64,000 nt of DNA from Lachnospiraceae bacterium (lineage in GTDB: Bacteria > Bacillota > Clostridia > Lachnospirales > Lachnospiraceae), in assembly GCA_029008875.1 (NCBI GenBank), contig JAQXJP010000042.1:18582-82581 (forward strand), read 5' to 3'. The notes below the pieces were generated by a model. The model ran no database searches, was not told the origin of the DNA, and saw only the letters and a program-made list of their open reading frames with translations. Positions 1-7,351 of this stretch are shown here, piece after piece (position 1 is the first letter of the stretch; the number at the start of each line of letters is the position of its first letter). The position numbers and the translations under genes are program-made.

Positions 1-1887
1 GTTCGGGAGGCCCTTCGTACCCTGGAGTATATCGGGGTGATTGAGAGTCGGCAGGGATCCGGCAATTATCTCTCCACGAATCTGGAGAAGGCCTTTGCGT
101 CCATGATGGACATGATGCTCAATCTGGAACAGTTCAGCAAGCGGGAACTGTTTGTCTTTCGCGCGAATATGGAAAAATTGGTTTGCAGTATGCTCATTGA
201 TGAATATGAGAATCTGGAGGAACTGGCGAACAGAGCGGAAGAAATTTTGAAGATAACTCCAAAGTCGCCGGAGGAGGAGACGGAGTTGGACCGCAGATTT
301 CACTTTATGCTCATCGAGGCCACCGGAAATCGGATGTTGATTGCGCTGATGCAGTCGGCGTCCGGGGTGTTTGCCGACATGATCCAGTTGGTGCGCTCCG
401 TGTCCGATGAGGTTGTGAAGCAACAGCTTTTGCACGCCCACAGAGGTATCGTTTTGGCGCTGCGGGACGGAAACAAAGCCCGGTGCAGCGAGGCGATTGA
501 TCTGCACTACCAGATTGTGGATGAGATTGTGGAGCGGGCCAGATTGGAAGAATATATGAAAAAGCAGGAGGTTTGCTTGCGGGAAGCCGGGGAAAAGGAA
601 GGGGAGCAGTTCTTTGCGTACTCGGATTCCCTGGAAAGGGATCGGCTGACAGGCATTCTATCCAAGAACAGCTTTTTCCAGGTGACGGAACATTATATCG
701 CGGAGCACCCCGGCGAAAAGCTGATGATTTGGGCGTCGGATATTGAAGGCTTGCGCTACATCAATGAGCAAAACGGGATGGAATGCGGGGATAAGATACT
801 GCAGGAGGTCGCCAAAGTGGGGCGCAACCTGCAGGGATATCTGTTCAGCGGAAGAACCGGAGGGGACAAGTTTTGTGCTTTGGTGAAGGACACCGGCGCT
901 ACGGCGATTCAGATGAGCGATGTCCTGGAGACGGAATATGCCAAAGGGTTTTCCGTCGCCAATGTCAGGGTCAAAAGCGGTGTCTATCGCATTCGGGAAA
1001 ATGATACGTTGAGCGCGGAGGCTATGTACGTTCGCGCAGTTCTCGCTCTGCAGAGTATTAAGAATAATTACGATGTCAGCGTGAAAGAGTACGATGACAA
1101 GATGCGGAAAGAACTGTTGACCAACAAGCAGATTGTGGACGATGCTATGGATGCGCTCCTCGGCGGGGAGTTCTGCGTCTATTATCAGCCGAAGATTGAT
1201 GTGGAGACGGGGAAGATCGCGGGGGCGGAGGCACTGGTCCGCTGGATTCATTCGGAGCTTGGTTTTTTGAGCCCCGGGCTTTTCATCCCGCTGTTTGAGA
1301 AAAACGGATTCATTACAAAACTGGATCTTTTCGTGTGGGAGCAGGTGTGTCGTAACCTCGTGGAATGGAAAGCACAGGGACTTCCGGTGGTTCCCATTTC
1401 CGTGAACGTGTCCAAAAACAGTTTTGAGGACGAGCATCTGGCAGAGAAAATTATCTACCTGGTGGATCAATACGGGGTGGACCACTCCCTCCTTGAGATT
1501 GAGGTGACGGAATACTCCTGCCTCGGCAACATGGAGGTCATACAACAAACCATTCGACAGCTCCACAAAGCGGGATTTTCCATCGCTCTGGATGATTTCG
1601 GAACCGGGTATTCCTCCATGGTGGTGCTCAGCCGCCTGGATTTGGATATCATGAAGCTGGACATGAGCCTGATACAGAATGACAATGCGGGTTCCAAGAA
1701 AAATGCTTTGGAATTTTCCCTGCAGCTTGCCCATATGATGCAGCTTAAGACGGTTGCGGAGGGTATTGAGACGGAGGCACAGGTGGAGCGAATCCATTCC
1801 CTGGGCGGGGATTATGTACAGGGGTATTTCTATTCGAAACCTCTGCCCGAGAGCGACTTTGTGTCGTATATGCAATCTAATTTCTGA
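1..1887 (+). CDS. GntR/FadR-type regulator fused to GGDEF and EAL domains (5' end outside window)
   Basis: The reading frame is open from base 1, so the gene is cut by the left edge. The first residues (VREALRTLEYIGVIESRQGSG) are the recognition-helix and wing end of a GntR winged helix. An FCD ligand domain follows at about 105-555, with the family's metal-site pattern (DRRFH, then HRG, then LHY). A GGDEF domain at about 610-1080 carries GGDKF at 859-873, so cyclase activity is doubtful. A full EAL domain at about 1130-1887 has EAL, NVS, EVTE, DDFGTGYSS, KLD, AEGIE and QGYF, so phosphodiesterase activity is likely. No membrane segment is visible: this is a cytosolic DNA-binding c-di-GMP enzyme. 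It stops 12 bases before the DMT exporter gene. Confidence 0.85.
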   Translation, partial: VREALRTLEYIGVIESRQGSGNYLSTNLEKAFASMMDMMLNLEQFSKRELFVFRANMEKLVCSMLIDEYENLEELANRAEEILKITPKSPEEETELDRRFHFMLIEATGNRMLIALMQSASGVFADMIQLVRSVSDEVVKQQLLHAHRGIVLALRDGNKARCSEAIDLHYQIVDEIVERARLEEYMKKQEVCLREAGEKEGEQFFAYSDSLERDRLTGILSKNSFFQVTEHYIAEHPGEKLMIWASDIEGLRYINEQNGMECGDKILQEVAKVGRNLQGYLFSGRTGGDKFCALVKDTGATAIQMSDVLETEYAKGFSVANVRVKSGVYRIRENDTLSAEAMYVRAVLALQSIKNNYDVSVKEYDDKMRKELLTNKQIVDDAMDALLGGEFCVYYQPKIDVETGKIAGAEALVRWIHSELGFLSPGLFIPLFEKNGFITKLDLFVWEQVCRNLVEWKAQGLPVVPISVNVSKNSFEDEHLAEKIIYLVDQYGVDHSLLEIEVTEYSCLGNMEVIQQTIRQLHKAGFSIALDDFGTGYSSMVVLSRLDLDIMKLDMSLIQNDNAGSKKNALEFSLQLAHMMQLKTVAEGIETEAQVERIHSLGGDYVQGYFYSKPLPESDFVSYMQSNF

Positions 1888-1899
1888 GGATTCTTTTTT

Positions 1900-2817
1900 A
1901 TGAAATCATTAAAAAATGTCATCTTTCTCCTGCTGGCGGACATCATCTGGGGCGCTGCCTTTGTGGCCCAGAGAACCGGCGGGGATGTGGTTGGCGCGTA
2001 TAGTTTTAACTGTATAAGGTCCTTGATCGGATTTCTGGTATTGATTCCGGTGATATTAATCATGGGAAAGAGAGAGACCGGTGCAACAAAGAGAAGTGAC
2101 CGAAGGACATTGCTTGTGGGCGGCATCCTGTGTGGTGTGGCCCTCGCTTTTGCCAGCAACCTGCAGCAGTTGGGGATTACTCTCGGCTCGTCGGTGGGTA
2201 AGGCAGGGTTTTTGACAGCCTGCTATATTCTGATCGTGCCTATTTTGGGTTTGTTTTTGCACAAGAAATGTGGGTGGAATGTGGCATTGGGCGTGCTGCT
2301 GGCGATGATTGGTCTGTATTTTTTGTGTATGAAGTCAGGGGGATTTTCTCTGGAGAAATCGGACGTGCTGCTGCTATTGTGCGCTTTCGCTTTCGCGGTT
2401 CAGATATTGGCCATAGATTATTTTGCGCCCAAGGTGAATCCGGTCAGCCTGTCCTGTGTGGAGTTTCTGGTCTGCGGCGTCCTTTCCGCGATTCCCATGT
2501 TTGCGGTGGATATGGGACACTCCCGGGAGGGGATTGTGCTCTGGGCACAAAACCTCACCACCTGGGATGCATGGATTCCCATCCTGTATGCGGGGGTATG
2601 CTCCTGTGGAATCGGTTACACTTGCCAGATTATGGGGCAGCGCAATTTCAATCCCACAGTTGCATCCCTAATCATGAGCCTGGAGTCCGCATTTTCCGTC
2701 CTGTTCGGATGGCTGCTGTTGCAGGAGAGCCTGTCCAGGAGGGAACTGATGGGTGTTTTGCTGGTTTTTGCGGCAATCATTGTGGCACAAATCCCGGCAA
2801 GAAAAAAACTATTGTAA
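1900..2817 (+). CDS. EamA/DMT-family transporter
   Basis: A 305-residue protein with about ten hydrophobic segments arranged as two EamA repeats, the usual layout and size of drug/metabolite transporters. Motifs include DIIWGAAFVAQ in helix 1 and a C-terminal SLESAFSVLFGWLLLQE, the typical final EamA signature. The substrate cannot be read from sequence. It starts 12 bases after the GntR-FCD-GGDEF-EAL gene with a GAGGA ribosome site, so the two are probably cotranscribed and the regulator may control it. Its end overlaps by 9 bases the convergent DUF6273 reading frame. Confidence 0.88.
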   Translation: MKSLKNVIFLLLADIIWGAAFVAQRTGGDVVGAYSFNCIRSLIGFLVLIPVILIMGKRETGATKRSDRRTLLVGGILCGVALAFASNLQQLGITLGSSVGKAGFLTACYILIVPILGLFLHKKCGWNVALGVLLAMIGLYFLCMKSGGFSLEKSDVLLLLCAFAFAVQILAIDYFAPKVNPVSLSCVEFLVCGVLSAIPMFAVDMGHSREGIVLWAQNLTTWDAWIPILYAGVCSCGIGYTCQIMGQRNFNPTVASLIMSLESAFSVLFGWLLLQESLSRRELMGVLLVFAAIIVAQIPARKKLL

Positions 2818-3552
2818 TTTTCGGATGGAGGAGGACTTCATGTCCACGGTCACCGCGGGGCGGACGCCGTAGTCGGAGGCACCACAGTTGACGGATGCCA
2901 CCGGGGCGTCCGTCTCGTTTTCCGTGACGGCGACGTAGACCTTGTTGATTTCCTCCCCAGCGTTATCTCTGAGCCACCAATAGTAGGTGTCGGTGTGGAA
3001 CGCTTCCGCAAAGACCTCAAAGCTGTCGAGATACCCGTCGTGCTCCTTGCAACTTTCGGTGGGGGAGGCATAGGGCAGCATGCCCGCCTCCGAGAACCAA
3101 TCCAGTTCCTCAGAGGACAGCAGATAGACCTTCTCATGGGAGGTGACGTAGCCATCCACGACACCCTCGCTGAAGCTGTTGGCGGTGGAGCAGTTTTCCA
3201 CGGTCACAAGTGCATCCTTTTCCACCTGGGTGAACGCGTACAGAAAGCCGGGCTCGCTGCTGTAGAAGTTTTCCCCCACAGCGGAGTAGGTCGGAGCCTG
3301 ATCCGGGTAGTTTACCACCTCGGTGTCGGAATTCAGCCAGGTTCGCAAATTGGATTTACTCCAATCGTTGTTGCCCCGTATCTTAATAATCAGATCTTCA
3401 TCTTCCACATTATGATTCTCATAGCTCCAGTAATCCACCCCGTCGTATTCGTTGTAGGTTCCGAATCCCACCGTATCGCCCGCCTGATAAGTGATTCCGG
3501 GGTGGGTGCGAATATAGACGATTCCTCCGCACAGCGCCATGGCGCAGAGCAT
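2809..3552 (-). CDS. Membrane + DUF6273-like C-terminal half of a TIR protein (after an in-frame stop)
   Basis: The frame is open back to the TAG at 3643-3645 that ends the TIR gene, and the two halves share one frame. Between the TAG and the first ATG (3552) lie a polar linker and KKKALYLLL, the start of a transmembrane helix. The ATG therefore falls inside the membrane segment and has no ribosome site. The remaining domain ends with YYWWLRDNAG and SDYGVRPAVTV, the pattern of DUF6273 modules (WWLRSPG ... GVRPAL). I read it as the untranslated or read-through 3' half of a TIR-TM-DUF6273 protein, not an independent gene. DUF6273 has no known activity. Confidence 0.6.
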   Translation of the reverse strand: MLCAMALCGGIVYIRTHPGITYQAGDTVGFGTYNEYDGVDYWSYENHNVEDEDLIIKIRGNNDWSKSNLRTWLNSDTEVVNYPDQAPTYSAVGENFYSSEPGFLYAFTQVEKDALVTVENCSTANSFSEGVVDGYVTSHEKVYLLSSEELDWFSEAGMLPYASPTESCKEHDGYLDSFEVFAEAFHTDTYYWWLRDNAGEEINKVYVAVTENETDAPVASVNCGASDYGVRPAVTVDMKSSSIRKLQ

Positions 3553-3642
3553 GAGAAGGAGATAAAGAGCTTTCTTTTTCCAACTTGTTCTGTCCCGACC
3601 CGGCGCTTGGGAGTCACTGTTTGCCTTCGCGACAGGTGCCGC

Positions 3643-4083
3643 CTAATCCTGTGACGGAAGTGCATTATTTTTCGAAATAATCTGTCGGATTCCCTCCACC
3701 AGCTTTTGATCCCGGTCCGCGGTGTTGGTGATCCATTGATGGGTCATGAGGTAGTATTCCATGGATTTGCTTAACGATACTTCCTCCAGGGCATGCACGA
3801 GAATGGGAACCTTGTGGCTCACGGCATATTCTATCTCCCGCAGCACATGGGGAGAATTGTTGGAGTTGTTGCTCAATAGGAGAACAACCGCCTTCACCTC
3901 GTCGATATTCTGAACCAACTGCTCCGCATATTCCCGGCCCGGAACAAGATCTCTGGTGGAGATAAAACAGGAAATATGATTTTGCTCCAGCAACTCACAC
4001 ACATGAATTGCTTCTGCGGTTTCCTTGGATGAAAATGAGATAAAAACATTTTCATGATATGCACACTCCTCTTTTGTTACCAT
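3643..4083 (-). CDS. TIR-domain protein, truncated by an in-frame TAG
   Basis: A 146-residue TIR domain: ENVFISFSSKE (box 1), ISCFISTRDLVPGREYAEQLVQNI (box 2), VVLLLSNNSNNSPHVLREIEYA with the candidate catalytic Glu in LREIE, and VPILVHALEEV. Bacterial TIR domains are often NAD-cleaving enzymes or self-assembling signalling modules. The region after the stop stays in frame and encodes a linker, a membrane helix and a DUF6273-like domain, so the ancestral protein was probably a membrane-anchored TIR with an external sensor. The start is the only ATG of the frame, with a weak ribosome site. No partner defence gene is adjacent. Confidence 0.8.
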   Translation of the reverse strand: MVTKEECAYHENVFISFSSKETAEAIHVCELLEQNHISCFISTRDLVPGREYAEQLVQNIDEVKAVVLLLSNNSNNSPHVLREIEYAVSHKVPILVHALEEVSLSKSMEYYLMTHQWITNTADRDQKLVEGIRQIISKNNALPSQD

Positions 4084-4205
4084 CTACAATATAAATCATG
4101 TATAATGAAATCACAATAAAGAAATAATGAAATAATGAAAGAGAAATGTGGCATATATGATGCCGGGAAACTTCAGTGAATTTTTTGTTGAGAAATGGAG
4201 GAAAA

Positions 4206-4772
4206 ATGATGAAAAAGATTCTTGTCTGTCTGACGGCCGCAGTGATGATCTGTTCACTGGTAGCATGTGGGAGAAACGGAGGGAATACGGCTCCGTCGGA
4301 TAATGCAAAGCCGGAGCAGGAAAACGTGAGTAGCGAGACGCAGACGGAGGTTTATGATGTGGCGGGGAAGACTCCGGCAGCAGTGCTCTTGGAGGTTTTT
4401 AAGGCGAAGGTGGACTCCGGAAAATACACCACCACGGAGGAGCTTGCCACAGCCATCGTGGGGAGCGATATCACGCCCTTTGATATGGGAGTCGCCCAGG
4501 TGGAACCGGGGTACTTGAATGGGTTTACGGAGGAGATTCAGGGCTTTTCTTCCGGGACAAATTTTGGACCGTATATCGGAACCATCCCTTTTGTGGGTTA
4601 TGTATTTCAGGTGGATCAGGATGCGGACGCGTTCGTGCAGCAGTTGAAGGACAAGGCTGACCTTCGCTGGAATGTGTGCACCCAGGCGGATGAGATGGTC
4701 TGTGAGGCATATGGGGACTTTGTATTCTTTGTTATGTCTCCCGATAGTTTTGATGATAATGGAGGGAAATAA
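4206..4772 (+). CDS. DUF4358-like lipoprotein of the O-acylation operon
   Basis: A secreted lipoprotein: MMKKILVCLTAAVMICSLVAC has a short basic start, a hydrophobic core and a lipobox ending LVAC. The mature part starts with a Ser/Asn/Glu-rich linker, then a compact domain ending FVQQLKDKADLRW...DFVFFVMSPD, which resembles DUF4358 proteins commonly found beside MBOAT acyltransferases. The start at 4206 (or the adjacent 4209) is chosen over an upstream GTG at 4176 because GGAGG lies at 4198-4202. It ends 3 bases before the MBOAT gene, so they are one operon. The role is probably in acyl transfer outside the membrane; biochemistry unknown. Confidence 0.75.
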   Translation: MMKKILVCLTAAVMICSLVACGRNGGNTAPSDNAKPEQENVSSETQTEVYDVAGKTPAAVLLEVFKAKVDSGKYTTTEELATAIVGSDITPFDMGVAQVEPGYLNGFTEEIQGFSSGTNFGPYIGTIPFVGYVFQVDQDADAFVQQLKDKADLRWNVCTQADEMVCEAYGDFVFFVMSPDSFDDNGGK

Positions 4773-4775
4773 AGG

Positions 4776-6164
4776 TTGCAGTTTTCCGGGCTCCCGTTTT
4801 TGTTCTGTTTTCTGCCGGCAATGCTATTAATCTATCTGCTGACGCCGAAAAAATTGAAAAATGCGGCTCTTTTTCTGGGAAGTATCCTGTTCTATGCATG
4901 GGGAGAAAAGAGGCTGGTGTTTTTGTTTCTCCTGGCCATTCTCCTCAATTACCTGTTTGGATTGTGGATCGGAAAGTACAGGGGCACCGGAAAAAGCAGG
5001 CTCTTTTTATGGATTTCCGTGGTGGGAGATCTGGGCATGCTGTTCTATTTTAAGTATGCGGACTTCTTTATCGGAAGCTTTAACCGGCTGTTACAGACAT
5101 CGGTTTCCCTCCTTAAGGTGGCGCTTCCCGTGGGAATCAGTTTCTATACATTTCAGATGATCAGCTATCTGGCGGATGTGTATCGGGGCAGTGTGAAGCC
5201 CCAGAGAAATCTCATTACATTTGGCACCTATGTGGCATTGTTCCCCCAGCTGATTGCAGGGCCTATTGTGCGGTACGCACAGCTTGAGGACCAGTTGGAG
5301 CACCGCACCCATTCTCTGGAAAAGGTTGCGGATGGAGCCCGCCGTTTTGTGGTGGGGCTGGGGAAAAAGGTGCTCATAGCGAATGCCATGGGGGAGGTGT
5401 GCACCCGGTTCCGGGCGACGGGGGACGCGTCCGTTCTGTTTTACTGGATGTATGCGGTGGCATTTATGCTTCAGATTTACTTTGATTTTTCCGGTTACAG
5501 CGATATGGCAATCGGCCTGGGAAAATTGTTCGGCTTTACATTTCCGGAAAATTTTGATTACCCCTACATTTCGGGAAGCATCACGGAGTTTTGGCGAAGA
5601 TGGCACATGTCCCTGGGAGGTTGGTTCCGGGACTATGTGTACATTCCGCTGGGAGGAAACCGGAAGGGGCAAAAACGGCAGTTGCTCAACATCTTTATCG
5701 TGTGGGCATTGACCGGGCTCTGGCACGGTGCCTCATGGAACTTTGTGCTGTGGGGAATCTTTTTTGCCGTTCTTCTGATTGTGGAGAAGCTTGGCTTTTT
5801 GCAATGGCTGAAAAAGCATTCGACAGCGGGGCATTTCTATGTGCTGTTCTTTGTACTGTTGGGATTTGTGCTGTTTAACGCCGCGGACTTTGCCCAGCTG
5901 GGACAGGATTTGGCGGGGATGTTTGGGCTTCTTTCCATTCCGTCGGTTTCGGTGGAGGCAGTGTATGTCCTGCGTTCTTACGGTATTCTCTTTGTGATAG
6001 GATGCGTGGGAGCAACTCCTCTGGCAAAGGTTCTGGCGGGAAAGATTTGTGAGCGAAGAGGACTGGGATGGCTGGAGCCCGCTTTTCTCTGCGGAATTTT
6101 TCTCCTGGTTACCTCGTATTTAGTGGCTGGATCTTTTCAGCCCTTTTTGTATTTCCGCTTTTAG
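4776..6164 (+). CDS. MBOAT-family O-acyltransferase (AlgI/DltB-like)
   Basis: A 462-residue polytopic membrane protein of the MBOAT family, which moves acyl (usually acetyl) groups across the membrane onto polysaccharides. It shows FPQLIAGPIVRY, FDFSGYSDMAIGLGKLFGF, FWRRWHMSLGGWFRDYVYIPLGG and LTGLWHGASWNFVLWG with the catalytic His, all diagnostic of the AlgI/PatA branch. The TTG start gives MQFSGLPFLFCFLP, the normal family N-terminus, and lies downstream of GGAGG at the end of the lipoprotein gene. The next gene is its usual DHHW partner, so the three genes form a cell-surface glycan O-acetylation unit; the target glycan is not visible. Confidence 0.93.
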   Translation: MQFSGLPFLFCFLPAMLLIYLLTPKKLKNAALFLGSILFYAWGEKRLVFLFLLAILLNYLFGLWIGKYRGTGKSRLFLWISVVGDLGMLFYFKYADFFIGSFNRLLQTSVSLLKVALPVGISFYTFQMISYLADVYRGSVKPQRNLITFGTYVALFPQLIAGPIVRYAQLEDQLEHRTHSLEKVADGARRFVVGLGKKVLIANAMGEVCTRFRATGDASVLFYWMYAVAFMLQIYFDFSGYSDMAIGLGKLFGFTFPENFDYPYISGSITEFWRRWHMSLGGWFRDYVYIPLGGNRKGQKRQLLNIFIVWALTGLWHGASWNFVLWGIFFAVLLIVEKLGFLQWLKKHSTAGHFYVLFFVLLGFVLFNAADFAQLGQDLAGMFGLLSIPSVSVEAVYVLRSYGILFVIGCVGATPLAKVLAGKICERRGLGWLEPAFLCGIFLLVTSYLVAGSFQPFLYFRF

Positions 6165-6176
6165 GAGGGAAGGTCT

Positions 6177-7262
6177 ATGCAGGGAAAGAGAAAACACATA
6201 TGTATTGTCGCACCGCTGGCGTTCTTACTGTTCGGCCTGACCGTGGCGGGAATTCTGAAACCGGATGCCGCTTATTCCGAAACAGAGAGACGGGTGCTTC
6301 GGGGGTTTCCCGAAGTGAGCGGGGAGAGGTTGGATTCGGGAAAATTCATGTCGGAGTTTGAGGAGTACGCCCAGGACCAGTTCCCGGGAAGGGAGCTCTT
6401 TTTGAGGGTAAAAGCCAACGGGATGCGCTACCTTTTCGGGCAGAAGGACAATGATGGCCTGTATAAGGCGGGGGGATATCTGTCCAAATTGGAGTATCCC
6501 ATGAATGAGGCAAGGTTGAACCGATCCATGACGGTTCAGCAGGAAATCTATGACGCTTATCTGGAAAATACCGATTGCCACATATATATGGCGCTGATTC
6601 CGGATAAGAATTTTTACTTGGCACCTGAATACGGGTATCCCACCATGGATTACGGGGATTACGTGGAGACGGTGAAGGCAAACACCTCCTACGCCACCTA
6701 TATCGACCTCTTTGACTCCTTGAACTTGGACTGCTATTACAGGACGGATCCCCATTGGAGGCAGGAATGTCTGCTCCCGGCAGCGGAAGTTTTGAAGCGG
6801 GGGATGAATCTGTCGGGAACTTTGCAATACGAGGTGGTGGAATTGCCCAATCCGTTTTACGGGGCCTACTACAGTCAGGTGGGGCTCTGTGTTGAGCCGG
6901 ACACCTTGCGCTTCCTCACCAACGAAACTCTGGAGAACTGCGTGGTCACCAGCTTCGATACCGGCACGGCGAAGGAGGCTCTTCTGTACGATATGGAAAA
7001 AGCGGGTGGAAGGGACCCCTATGAGATGTTTTTGTCGGGATCGGATGCGCTGCTTGTGGTGGAGAATCCCGGCGCGGAAACGGACCGGGAACTGGTTATT
7101 TTTCGGGATTCCTTCGGGAGTTCACTGGCACCGCTTCTGGTGGAGAATTATTCCAAGATTACGCTGGTGGATTTGCGTTATATGAGAAGCGAGGCACTGG
7201 AGGAATTTGTGGAATTTCAGAATCAGGATGTGCTGTTTTTGTACAGTACTTTGATCTACTGA
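6177..7262 (+). CDS. DHHW/AlgJ-AlgX-like O-acetylation partner protein
   Basis: A 361-residue protein with one N-terminal membrane anchor (ICIVAPLAFLLFGLTVAG) and an SGNH-hydrolase-like extracytoplasmic domain. Key residues: SETERRVLRGFPEVSGERLDSG near the start, IPDKNFYLA, then YYRTDPHWRQE (the DHHW-type motif) and FRDSFGSSLAP. Families of this kind pick up the acetyl group delivered by the MBOAT enzyme and place it on the glycan. Its ribosome site (GGAGGGAAGG) lies in the 12-base gap after the MBOAT gene. No terminator is obvious after it; a new promoter for the chemoreceptor follows. Confidence 0.85.
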   Translation: MQGKRKHICIVAPLAFLLFGLTVAGILKPDAAYSETERRVLRGFPEVSGERLDSGKFMSEFEEYAQDQFPGRELFLRVKANGMRYLFGQKDNDGLYKAGGYLSKLEYPMNEARLNRSMTVQQEIYDAYLENTDCHIYMALIPDKNFYLAPEYGYPTMDYGDYVETVKANTSYATYIDLFDSLNLDCYYRTDPHWRQECLLPAAEVLKRGMNLSGTLQYEVVELPNPFYGAYYSQVGLCVEPDTLRFLTNETLENCVVTSFDTGTAKEALLYDMEKAGGRDPYEMFLSGSDALLVVENPGAETDRELVIFRDSFGSSLAPLLVENYSKITLVDLRYMRSEALEEFVEFQNQDVLFLYSTLIY

Positions 7263-7289
7263 TCGCAGGGGAGATATAGTACTTTTGTA

Positions 7290-7318
7290 TTGCACTTCTT
7301 GTCGGAAATCCTTATAAT
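7290..7318 (+). promoter_or_regulatory. Sigma-A promoter of chemoreceptor gene
   Basis: TTGCAC at 7290-7295, a 17-base spacer, and TATAAT at 7313-7318, about 33 bases before the chemoreceptor ATG. Confidence 0.75.
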
Positions 7319-7351
7319 TTACCTATCATGTGATAACGGGAGAAGAAACTT

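Noticed and set aside
37..39. GTG at 37 as the start of the first gene
   Set aside because: The frame is open from base 1 and encodes the end of a GntR helix-turn-helix, so the true start is outside the window.
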